The position numbers were made by a program, and so were the translations under genes. 64,000 nucleotides of DNA from Gracilibacillus dipsosauri (GTDB lineage: Bacteria > Bacillota > Bacilli > Bacillales > Amphibacillaceae): the NCBI RefSeq assembly GCF_003176895.1, contig NZ_QGTD01000011.1:1-64000 (forward strand), given 5' to 3'. Of this stretch, positions 56,400 through 64,000 are shown piece after piece; the first letter of the stretch is position 1, and every line of letters starts with the position of its first letter. The notes beneath the pieces are model-generated. The model was not told where the DNA came from. It ran no database searches and saw nothing but the letters and a program-made list of their open reading frames with translations.

Positions 56400-56436
56400 G
56401 AAAGCACTGCGCATGTTTAGGCAGTGCTTTCTTTGT
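56400..56436 (+). terminator. Intrinsic terminator after the DUF1002 gene
   Basis: Eleven-base stem GAAAGCACTGC / GCAGTGCTTTC with a 10-base loop and a short TTTG tail. Confidence 0.75.
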
Positions 56437-56489
56437 TCAATTTTTATATTCTTGCGTGCATTGAAGCATTTGATAAACAAGAACGAATA

Positions 56490-57000
56490 CTACCATAATA
56501 AAACGTATTATAAACGGAGCCCCTTGCCGAGGTAATGATTAAAGATCGTATAAAACGCATTATAAGCGAAGCCCCTTTGCGAAGTGATGATTAAAGATCG
56601 TATAAAACGCATTATAAGCGAAGCGCCTTGCTGAAGTGATGATTATAGCCCGGATAAAACGCATTTCAATCGAAGCCTCTCACCGAAGTGATGATTATAG
56701 CCTGTATAAAACGCATTATAAGCGGAGCCTCTCGCCGAAGTGATGATTAAAGATCGTATAAAACGCGTTATAATCTAAGCGCCTTGCTGAAGTGATGATT
56801 AAAAGATCGTATAAAACGCATTATAAGCGAAGCTTCTTGTCGAAATGATGGTTAAAGATCGGATAAAACGCATTTCAATCGAAGCCTCTCGCCGAAGTGA
56901 TGATTATAGCCTGTATAAAAACGCATTATAAGCGGAGCCTCTCGCCGAAGTAATGATTAAAACCCTAATAAAATACATTTTAACAAATACTCCCGCCATA
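56490..57000. repeat. Tandem array 3: 52-bp units, ten copies
   Basis: The marker TAAAACG (TAAAATAC in the last copy) starts at 56499, 56551, 56603, 56655, 56707, 56759, 56812, 56864, 56916 and 56969: seven steps of exactly 52 bp and two of 53 (each from one inserted base). Further conserved parts of the unit include TATAAGCGAAGC and GAAGTGATGATTA. The array occupies most of the 677-bp gap between convergent genes. Unit sequence is unrelated to arrays 1 and 2. No spacers, so not CRISPR. Confidence 0.9.
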
Positions 57001-57056
57001 AGGATGTCCACATAGCTTCAAGCAAGAACACAGACGTATTACAATTGAACATCCAC

Positions 57057-57866
57057 CTATACTAATCTTTTCCGGATAAACCCAGAAATCTGGTCAATGA
57101 TCGTGACAGTGATAATAATAACTAAAAGGATCATTCCGACCTCTTCCCAGTTCCGATTCATATAAGCAAACGTAATGAGTGTTCCGATACCTCCTGCCCC
57201 TACAATACCAAGAACAGAGGATGCGCGAACATCGATTTCAAACCGATAAATAGCATAGGATAAAAACTCGGGCAAGACCTGTGGTAAAATCCCATAAAAA
57301 AGGATTTGTAATTTATTCGCACCGCTTGCTTCCAATGCTTCCATAATATCCATATCGATCGACTCTATTACTTCCGCATACAATTTTCCTAACATTCCAG
57401 TTGAACCAATCGCAATGGCAAGTACTCCGGCAAAAGCATTTGGGCCAACAGCCGCAACAAAAATAATCGCCAAAATAATTTCAGGAAAAGCTCGAACTGC
57501 CCCGAGAATCCACATTCCGATATTATTTAAAAATTTATTTCGTACAATATTGGTGGCACATAAAAAGGCAAGTGGAACCGCAAGAACAGCAGCAGCTAAT
57601 GAGCCAGTATAGGCAATAAAAATTGTCTCGAACATCTTACCGAAAATAGAAGAGGTTTCCTGCCATGCAGGTTGGAAAAATCTTGGAATTATTCGATCGA
57701 AATTCTCCATTGTTCTTGAACTAAAAATGACATCCCATTTAATCGTAACACTTGAGATCGTCCAAATATAAATCCATACAATAATTATCAAAGTTATGAT
57801 TCGTTTTATTAAAGTCCATTTACTTCGTGGTTTTGTCGGAAGGGTAATTTCAACATTTTTCGCCAT
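57057..57866 (-). CDS. phnE: Phosphonate-type ABC permease (second PhnE)
   Basis: 269-residue membrane subunit with about six helices and the PhnE loop EALEASGANKLQILFYGILPQVLPEFLSYAIYRFEIDVRASSVLGIVGAGGIG. It begins within the stop codon of the other phnE (TAATG). The two PhnE proteins are similar in the loop but otherwise distinct and likely form a heterodimer. No C-P lyase genes follow, so the substrate could be a phosphonate, phosphite or phosphate ester. Confidence 0.9.
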   Translation of the reverse strand: MAKNVEITLPTKPRSKWTLIKRIITLIIIVWIYIWTISSVTIKWDVIFSSRTMENFDRIIPRFFQPAWQETSSIFGKMFETIFIAYTGSLAAAVLAVPLAFLCATNIVRNKFLNNIGMWILGAVRAFPEIILAIIFVAAVGPNAFAGVLAIAIGSTGMLGKLYAEVIESIDMDIMEALEASGANKLQILFYGILPQVLPEFLSYAIYRFEIDVRASSVLGIVGAGGIGTLITFAYMNRNWEEVGMILLVIIITVTIIDQISGFIRKRLV

Positions 57867-58666
57867 TACAAAAGACCCTCCCTTAACTTTGCGCTTATGA
57901 AGTCAATGATGACAACTACTACAAAAATGATGATAACGATCGTACTTACAGCAGGATAGTTCATGAAATTAATTTCTTTATTGATTAATTGTCCAACCCC
58001 ACCTGCACCGACGAGTCCAAGAACGACAGATGCCCGTATATTAATCTCAAAAACATATAAACTAAAAGAGATAAATTGGGGTAGGATTTGTGGTACAATC
58101 GCATAACTAATCGTTTGAAGTGCATTTCCTCCAGTTGATCGAATCGCCTCCGTAGGATTCATATCTATTGCTTCAATAATTTCACTCATTAATTTTACTA
58201 GAATTCCAACGGCAAAAATAATTAAAGCGATAATACCAGAAAAAGCGCCAATTCCGAATAATCCAACGAAAACTACAGCTAATATAATGTCAGGTATGGT
58301 GCGAATAATATTTAAGATAAATCGCATAAATTGATAAATAATGGAATTAGTCATGACATTTCTAGCAGCTAATAGGGAAAAAGGAATACTGATCAATACG
58401 GCAAGAGTTGTTGCAATAATCGCCATATGGATTGTTTCAAACAACTTTGGCCAAATTTGCTCGACATATCCCCAATCTGGTGGAAAGAAATCACCGATTA
58501 GGCCAAAGATGTTCGGAATTTTGATGAAAAAATCAATTATAAAGGATTCAGTAATGATGGAACTAAGTAAATAAAAGCCGATCACAACAACAGCAGAAAT
58601 AGTAAAAATTCGTTTTGTTCTGAGAGGGTATAGACCCCGAGGAATGAAGGATGCTTTCTTATCCAT
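57866..58666 (-). CDS. phnE: Phosphonate-type ABC permease (first PhnE)
   Basis: 266-residue permease with about six helices and the loop EAIRSTGGNALQTISYAIVPQILPQFISFSLYVFEINIRASVVLGLVGAGGVG. A frame extending to 58726 exists, but ATG 58666 has GGAGGGG in front and overlaps the phnC stop by eight bases (ATGGATAA), so it is the likely start. Coupled to phnC and to the second phnE. Confidence 0.9.
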   Translation of the reverse strand: MDKKASFIPRGLYPLRTKRIFTISAVVVIGFYLLSSIITESFIIDFFIKIPNIFGLIGDFFPPDWGYVEQIWPKLFETIHMAIIATTLAVLISIPFSLLAARNVMTNSIIYQFMRFILNIIRTIPDIILAVVFVGLFGIGAFSGIIALIIFAVGILVKLMSEIIEAIDMNPTEAIRSTGGNALQTISYAIVPQILPQFISFSLYVFEINIRASVVLGLVGAGGVGQLINKEINFMNYPAVSTIVIIIFVVVVIIDFISAKLREGLL

Positions 58667-59438
58667 CGATTTCCCCTCCTCCACGCTTATCCTCTTCACG
58701 GATCGATCGACCATAGATCTCTTCAAATGTCTTCTCCGTCACTTCACTCGCTGGCCCATCGAATACGATCTCACCTGCTCGCATGCCGATAATACGATCT
58801 GCATATTCGATTGCCATATCGATAAAATGCAAATTAACAATCGTTGTAATATGGTCTTCTTGATTAATTTGCTTTAAATATTGCATGACCTGATGAGAGG
58901 TAGGAGGATCAAGGCTTGCGACAGGCTCGTCTGCCAAAATTAATTTTGGCTGTTGTGTCAAGACACGAGCAATGCTTACCCTTTGTTGTTGTCCGCCACT
59001 TAATTCATCGGCACGATTATAGAGCTTTTCCTCAATATTTACTCTCTTTAAGTTTTCATAAGCAAGTAGTTGTTCCTCTTTAGAAAAAATATTAAAAATG
59101 CTTTTCCATGTTCCGGTATAACCCAATCTACCGGAAATAACATTTTTCATTACTGTCGAACGCCTAACAAGGTTATAGTTTTGAAAAATCATGCCGATCT
59201 TCGTTCGGAGCTTGCGTAACTCCTTGCCTTTTAAACGAAGAATATCGTTGCTATCTACTAATAACGCTCCGTCTGTTGGAGTCACTAGTCGATTAATACT
59301 CCGTATAAACGTTGACTTACCAGCACCAGAAAGTCCGACAATAACAACAAATTCTCCTTGATTAATTTTAATATTGATATCTTTCAACCCTTGGGTTCCG
59401 TTGGGATAGACAAGGGAAACATTCTGAAATTCAATCAT
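58659..59438 (-). CDS. phnC: Phosphonate-type ABC ATPase
   Basis: 259-residue ATPase. Walker A GLSGAGKST (about 38-46), signature LSGGQQQRVSIARVL, Walker B LILADEPVASLDP, and switch His in TTIVNLHFIDMA. The order phnD-phnC-phnE-phnE is the standard importer layout. Unlike the sugar importers of this window it carries its own ATPase. Confidence 0.95.
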   Translation of the reverse strand: MIEFQNVSLVYPNGTQGLKDINIKINQGEFVVIVGLSGAGKSTFIRSINRLVTPTDGALLVDSNDILRLKGKELRKLRTKIGMIFQNYNLVRRSTVMKNVISGRLGYTGTWKSIFNIFSKEEQLLAYENLKRVNIEEKLYNRADELSGGQQQRVSIARVLTQQPKLILADEPVASLDPPTSHQVMQYLKQINQEDHITTIVNLHFIDMAIEYADRIIGMRAGEIVFDGPASEVTEKTFEEIYGRSIREEDKRGGGEIDG

Positions 59439-59473
59439 GACACTGTCCCTTTCTTTCTCTAATTAGATGGAAA

Positions 59474-59501
59474 AACAGGAGAGAGCGTGCTCTCTCCTGT
59501 T
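59474..59501 (-). terminator. Hairpin between phnD and phnC
   Basis: Perfect 13-bp stem AACAGGAGAGAGC / GCTCTCTCCTGTT with a 2-base loop; leftward it runs into TTTTTCC. Expected to reduce transcription of phnC-phnE-phnE relative to phnD. Confidence 0.85.
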
Positions 59502-59513
59502 ATTTTCAAAATT

Positions 59514-60428
59514 TTAAAGATCATTGATACTAATGGAGTCACTAAATTTCTCATACGTGTCTCTTACAACATCATATTCGCTATCTTCAGCTTCAATAAT
59601 AGCATCCCAGCTGTATACATCATTCATAATTTTAATCATTTCTTCCTCTTCATTAAAGCCTAAGAAGGTATCCTTTATTTTTTGTACAAATTCATCATTT
59701 AGTTCACTTGTGACAGAAATCGTATCATTTGGAATTTCAGAGGTATACGTAAGAACGCTTAATTTATCCATTATGTCTGGGTATTCTTCTTCTAATTCTG
59801 TACGAACATCATCAAAAGTTGTTGCCACATCAGCTTCTTCGTTGTAGACAGCAATTGCTGAGTTGTCGTGGCCACCAGTTTGAATGGAATTGCTGAAGAA
59901 GTCTGTTTCAGGATTCTCCACATTAAACTCGTCCATTATTTGTGCAGCTGGGAACAAGTATCCACTTGTAGAGGTAGGATCACCATATGCCCAAACTTTT
60001 CCTTCTAAATCCTCTAGATTTTTAATATCCGAATCTGAACGTACTAAATATTGTGCTTTATATGTTCCACTGCCATAACGCTCAGACTTAAGAATTACCT
60101 CCACATCATGCTTTTCGTTTGCTAATACATAGGCAAAAGCAGGGATGAAACCGATCTGTACTTCATTTGTACCCATTGCCTCAACGAGTGCTGTATAGTT
60201 TGTCATTACTTTTCCTTCAACCTCTACCCCAAGTTTTTCTGCAAGCTTGTCCGCTAAAGGTTTTACCGTATCAGCAATCGTATCCGAATCCTGTGAAGGG
60301 ACGAATCCCATGACCAATTTATCAGGTGTTCCTTCTCCACCTCCGCTTGCTTCTCCGTCACTACTACCACAGCCTGCAATGATTAGAACAGCAATCATTG
60401 AAATAAAAAGCCAGCCTATTTTTTTCAT
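59514..60428 (-). CDS. phnD: Phosphonate-type ABC binding lipoprotein
   Basis: 304-residue PhnD-family binding protein: lipobox IIAGC (Cys20), then LVMGFVPSQDSDTIADTVKPLADKLAEKLG and the YTALVEAM / VQIGFIPAFAYVLAN blocks of the family. ATG follows AGGGGGAAAAG. First gene of the leftward importer. Ligand specificity within phosphonates/phosphite is not resolved by sequence reading. Confidence 0.92.
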   Translation of the reverse strand: MKKIGWLFISMIAVLIIAGCGSSDGEASGGGEGTPDKLVMGFVPSQDSDTIADTVKPLADKLAEKLGVEVEGKVMTNYTALVEAMGTNEVQIGFIPAFAYVLANEKHDVEVILKSERYGSGTYKAQYLVRSDSDIKNLEDLEGKVWAYGDPTSTSGYLFPAAQIMDEFNVENPETDFFSNSIQTGGHDNSAIAVYNEEADVATTFDDVRTELEEEYPDIMDKLSVLTYTSEIPNDTISVTSELNDEFVQKIKDTFLGFNEEEEMIKIMNDVYSWDAIIEAEDSEYDVVRDTYEKFSDSISINDL

Positions 60429-60629
60429 TCTTTCTTTTCCCCCTAGAGATCTTTTTGCATTACAATAGTATTATCTATACAAAAAATGTGGAAATCTAGG
60501 GTATTTACCAAAACCTAACAAAACTATCAAAAAATTTATAAATTTTACGTCAGTTTAAAAATACAATTAAATGGAGTAAGCGTTTTACTTCCTATATAAT
60601 AAAGAAGTAAGCTGATTTGGGGGAAGAGT

Positions 60630-62357
60630 ATGAAAAAAGTATTTCAATATGCCATGCTGTATAAAACGGCGATGTTCATCGCATTAGCGCTCATGATTGT
60701 TGAATTAATTGTGGAATTAGTACAACCAATGATTATGTCCAAAATAATTGATGATGGGATTATAGCTGGAGATATGGAGACGATTTATTTTTATGGGGCT
60801 ATTTTATTATTCATGACACTGGCTGCATTTATTGCAGGAATAAGCAGTTCCTTTTTTGCTGCAAAGGTGAGTCAAGGTGTTGGCTATGATCTTAGAAAAG
60901 ATATGTTTCACCAATTGCAGATGTTCTCTGCTATGAAGATAGAACAGTTTCAGACATCTACCTTATTAACAAGGCTCACAAATGATGTCACCCAAATACA
61001 GGGCTTGCTGTTTGCCTTTATGCGAATAATGCTTCGTGCACCATTATTTATCATTTTTGGTATAGTAATGTCCTTTACCATTAATCCATCATTAGCATTT
61101 ATTTTATTATCCACTATTCCAGTATTGTTTATCATTATGATTTTTCTCATGGTAAAAGGAATGAATCTTTTCCGCATGGTACAAGAGAAAATCGATCAAG
61201 TGAATAACATTATTCGTGAGAACTTACTTGCGATAAAATTAGTGAAAGCTTTTCATCGGATTGGATTCGAAAAGAAACGTTTTTCTAAGGTGAATCATTC
61301 CTTAAAGGAACAAAATAAAAAAGCCTTATGGGTAATGGAAATGGTGATGCCGATTGTGATGCTAATTATGAATATCGCCATGATTGTCCTATTATGGTTT
61401 GGGGCAGTACAGCTTGAATCAGGATCTGCTCAAGCAGGTGAGGTTGTCGCAATCATTAATTATGCGACAAGAATGCTTGCTTCCTTCGGTGTCTTTTCCT
61501 TTTTATTGATGAACCTTTCAAGAGGAAGAGCTTCCGCAATCAGAATAAATGAAATTCTTAATACTGCAACAGATGATGCGGTATCTACCACTTCGGTGAA
61601 AGGCTTGGTAAAGGGAGGGGTTTGCTTTGAAAAAGTATCCTTCCAATATCCGAAATCTGATCAACTCACATTACATTCTATATCGTTTGAGGTAGAATCA
61701 GGGCAAAAAATTGGTATTCTCGGTGAAACTGGTTCTGGTAAAACAACCTTACTTCATTTGATTCCCTATTTGTATCAAGCAACAAGTGGTATGATTAAGA
61801 TCGATCATGTGCCAATTGAAAAGTGGGGAAACAAGGTGCGACATGATATCACCCTAGTGCCACAGGAAGGGTTTCTCTTCTCAGGTACGATCCGTGAAAA
61901 TATCTCTTGGGGGAATGACCATTTAACCGCCTATGAAATTGAAAAAGTCGTGAAAGAAGCACAGTTACATACTTTTATTGAAACATTACCCGAAAAATAC
62001 GAAACACTAATTGGTCAACGAGGAGTGAATTTATCTGGTGGTCAAAAGCAACGCTTGTCGATCGCCCGTGCACTAGCAGATAATCCAAGTATTCTGTTGT
62101 TAGATGACAGTACGAGTGCCCTTGATGCTGCAACAGAACACCTTGTACTAGAAGCCATTCGTGAACGACAATGTACTACCTTTATTGTTTCACAAAAGAT
62201 TAGTTCTGTTATCGATGCCGATCAAATTATCATTCTCGATAAAGGGAAAATAAAAGGAATAGGATCACATGAGAAATTAATGCAAAAGCTTCCACTGTAC
62301 CAAAAGATGTGGAGATCCCAGAAGAAGGAGGGAATTGGAACTAATGAAACAGAGTAA
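60630..62357 (+). CDS. ABC exporter half-transporter, degenerate ATPase site
   Basis: 575 residues: six-helix exporter domain (about 1-310) fused to an ATPase domain (about 335-560). Walker A GETGSGKTT and signature LSGGQKQRLS are canonical, but the catalytic Glu after Walker B is Asp (LLLDDSTSALD) and the switch His is Gln (IVSQKIS). This marks the degenerate half of a heterodimeric exporter, as in YfiB/YfiC, BmrC/BmrD and TM287/288. It overlaps the partner gene by 14 bp. GGGGGAAGAG precedes the ATG. Confidence 0.9.
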   Translation: MKKVFQYAMLYKTAMFIALALMIVELIVELVQPMIMSKIIDDGIIAGDMETIYFYGAILLFMTLAAFIAGISSSFFAAKVSQGVGYDLRKDMFHQLQMFSAMKIEQFQTSTLLTRLTNDVTQIQGLLFAFMRIMLRAPLFIIFGIVMSFTINPSLAFILLSTIPVLFIIMIFLMVKGMNLFRMVQEKIDQVNNIIRENLLAIKLVKAFHRIGFEKKRFSKVNHSLKEQNKKALWVMEMVMPIVMLIMNIAMIVLLWFGAVQLESGSAQAGEVVAIINYATRMLASFGVFSFLLMNLSRGRASAIRINEILNTATDDAVSTTSVKGLVKGGVCFEKVSFQYPKSDQLTLHSISFEVESGQKIGILGETGSGKTTLLHLIPYLYQATSGMIKIDHVPIEKWGNKVRHDITLVPQEGFLFSGTIRENISWGNDHLTAYEIEKVVKEAQLHTFIETLPEKYETLIGQRGVNLSGGQKQRLSIARALADNPSILLLDDSTSALDAATEHLVLEAIRERQCTTFIVSQKISSVIDADQIIILDKGKIKGIGSHEKLMQKLPLYQKMWRSQKKEGIGTNETE

Positions 62358-64000
62358 CCAATCTAACATTCTTAAATCAAGACACCACCCTCCGATTGGG
62401 AAAAAGCCAAAAGTGAAAAATTTACGTTATACGGTGAGGAGAATATGGAGTTACATGGCAACAGATCGTTGGTTATTTTGGCTTGTTATTTTCTTTGTTG
62501 TTCTTAGCTCCATCCTAGGATTGTTAGGCCCCTATTTTATAGGAGTAGCTGTTGATACAATGACAGGAGAGGCAAACTTATTTACTTTTTCACAAATTTT
62601 AGGTATTCTCATTGTCGTATTTATTTTTCATTCCCTAACGTTAGCCCTGCAAAATTATTGGATGATCGAGATTTCGCAACAAACTGTCTATTCTATGAGA
62701 AAAGATTTATTTGCACATGTTCTTCTTTTACCACTTTTATATTTCCAAAAATCTCAAAGTGGGGATTTGATGAGTCGGCTGACGAATGATATAGAGAATG
62801 TCAGTCGTACATTGAATACAGCGGTTATCCAATTAACAACGAGTATATTGACATTAGTCGGAACATTAGCTGTCATGTTTTGGCTTAGCCCATTGCTAAC
62901 ATGGATGACGTTAACGATAGTTCCGATGATGTTTTTTGGGATGAAGTGGATTACGAATAGAACAGGAAAATATTTCAAACAACAACAGAATGAATTGGGG
63001 AAAATGAATGGTTTTTTAGAGGAAACCTTATCTGGCCATACAATGGTAAAACTATTTCATCAAGAACACAGGGTAATCGACCAATTTGACAGCCACAATC
63101 AACCATTACGAAATGTAGGGTACTGGGCACAAGTCTATTCTGGATTTATTCCTAAATTGATGAATACATTAAACAACTTTAGCTTTGCAATTATCGTCGG
63201 TATAGGTGGTTGGGTTGTATTATCTACAAACGCCACAAGTGTCTCCATCGGAATCATTGTTACCTTTACGACTTATGCCCGTCAGTTTACCCGACCATTG
63301 AATGACTTAGCCAACCAATTTAATATTATTCTCTCAGCAGTCGCAGGGGCAGAGCGTGTGTTTGAGGTAATGGATGAAGAGCCGGAGGAAAGGAAAAAGA
63401 AACAATCACTGACAAACGTTGACGGAGATGTATTGTTCCAAACGGTAACTTTCTCATATAATGAGGAAGAGAAAGTATTAAGAAATGTTTCTTTTCATGC
63501 AAAGCCTGGTCAAACGATTGCACTTGTCGGACCAACGGGCGCGGGGAAAACAACCATTATTTCTTTATTAGCAGGGTTTTACCAGCATTATAATGGCAGT
63601 ATCCTATTAGATGGTCAGGATATTTCCGCTATTTCTTATGCAAGCTTACGTGATCAACTAGGAATTGTCTTACAGGATGCCTATTTATTTGATACAACTA
63701 TAAGAGAAAATATTCGGTATGGAAAGCTTGATGCAACAGATGAAGAAGTGATGACAGCAGCAAAGCTTGCCAATGCCCATTCCTTTATTGAGCAGCTTCC
63801 AGATCAATATGATACGATACTAGAAGGAAATGGACATGGAATTAGCCAAGGTCAAAGACAGCTAATTTCAATCGCTAGAGCTATGTTGCGCAACCCATCC
63901 ATTCTTATATTAGACGAAGCAACGAGTAGTATTGACACCATTACCGAAATAAAGATAACTGATGCGTTAAAACGATTAATGAAAGGGAAAACTAGTTTCG
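62344..64000 (+). CDS. ABC exporter half-transporter, catalytic partner (3' end outside window)
   Basis: Open frame of 552 codons to the window edge, missing its last part. Exporter domain (about 35-350), Walker A VGPTGAGKTT, catalytic Glu present in ILILDEATSSID, but the signature is ISQGQ instead of LSGGQ. A non-canonical signature paired with the Asp-type Walker B of the other subunit defines one degenerate and one working ATP site. The 14-bp overlap indicates coupled synthesis. Substrate unknown; multidrug or peptide export is typical. Confidence 0.9.
   Translation, partial: MKQSNQSNILKSRHHPPIGKKPKVKNLRYTVRRIWSYMATDRWLFWLVIFFVVLSSILGLLGPYFIGVAVDTMTGEANLFTFSQILGILIVVFIFHSLTLALQNYWMIEISQQTVYSMRKDLFAHVLLLPLLYFQKSQSGDLMSRLTNDIENVSRTLNTAVIQLTTSILTLVGTLAVMFWLSPLLTWMTLTIVPMMFFGMKWITNRTGKYFKQQQNELGKMNGFLEETLSGHTMVKLFHQEHRVIDQFDSHNQPLRNVGYWAQVYSGFIPKLMNTLNNFSFAIIVGIGGWVVLSTNATSVSIGIIVTFTTYARQFTRPLNDLANQFNIILSAVAGAERVFEVMDEEPEERKKKQSLTNVDGDVLFQTVTFSYNEEEKVLRNVSFHAKPGQTIALVGPTGAGKTTIISLLAGFYQHYNGSILLDGQDISAISYASLRDQLGIVLQDAYLFDTTIRENIRYGKLDATDEEVMTAAKLANAHSFIEQLPDQYDTILEGNGHGISQGQRQLISIARAMLRNPSILILDEATSSIDTITEIKITDALKRLMKGKTSF

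Noticed and set aside
56490-57000. Possible CRISPR array
   Set aside because: The whole 52-bp unit repeats, with no unique spacers and no cas genes nearby. The same applies to the arrays at 28393 and 47431.
60577-60592. cre site before the ABC exporter (AGTAAGCGTTTTACT)
   Set aside because: Three or four mismatches to the cre consensus, and the gene is not a carbon-metabolism gene.

Overview
The window looks like chromosomal DNA from an AT-rich, low-GC Gram-positive bacterium of the Bacillaceae (Bacillus/Oceanobacillus/Gracilibacillus type). The evidence is strong AGGAGG ribosome sites, frequent TTG/GTG starts, catabolite-responsive elements (cre), AraR-type operators with an ACGTAC core, intrinsic terminators, and Bacillus-type genes (araM, msmX-dependent importers without ATPases, yesL, yesS). 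Genus is not resolved. No rRNA, tRNA, CRISPR array or intact mobile element was seen.

Region 1 (1-24.6 kb) is an L-arabinose and arabino-oligosaccharide regulon: araD-araA, two adjacent AraR paralogues, an LplABC-type importer, a CUT1 importer, three intracellular glycosidases (GH51, GH27, GH51), araM, and an AraPQ / YesL-like / AraN importer. AraR-like operators are recognisable before araD, the second araR, the CUT1 importer, the first GH51 gene, araP and araN. cre sites accompany nearly all of them. No araB kinase, sugar-importer ATPase or secreted arabinanase is in the window.

Region 2 (24.7-28.6 kb) is housekeeping and accessory: the N-terminal half of LarC, a membrane protein, and a PadR-UppP-membrane protein operon with a clear palindromic operator.

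Region 3 (28.6-47.4 kb) is a pectin/rhamnogalacturonan locus. A YesL/YesS-like pair reads leftward. Reading rightward are an LplABC-type importer, an unrecognised predicted toroid protein, an MFS transporter, a KdgF-like cupin, GH28, GH43, GH105, a rhamnogalacturonan acetylesterase, KdgA, KdgK, KduI, KduD and a TIM-barrel isomerase. None of the hydrolases has an evident signal peptide, so oligosaccharides made outside would be imported and finished in the cytoplasm.

Region 4 (47.4-56.4 kb) holds a membrane protein divergent from a TetR regulator, the separate C-terminal half of LarC, a PH-domain protein, a LacI regulator divergent from uxaE-uxaC (galacturonate to tagaturonate to fructuronate), then a second PH-domain protein, YjbQ, RidA and a DUF1002 protein.

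Region 5 (56.4-64 kb) holds a ten-copy tandem repeat, a phosphonate-type importer (phnD-phnC-phnE-phnE) reading leftward, and a heterodimeric ABC exporter reading rightward whose second half runs off the window.

The least expected structure is a set of three tandem arrays of unrelated sequence but nearly the same period (50-53 bp). Each fills one of the three long gaps between convergent genes. Also notable are the LarC enzyme split into two genes 23 kb apart, a palindrome family around the pectin importer, and hairpins placed directly after the binding-protein gene in every importer whose binding protein comes first.
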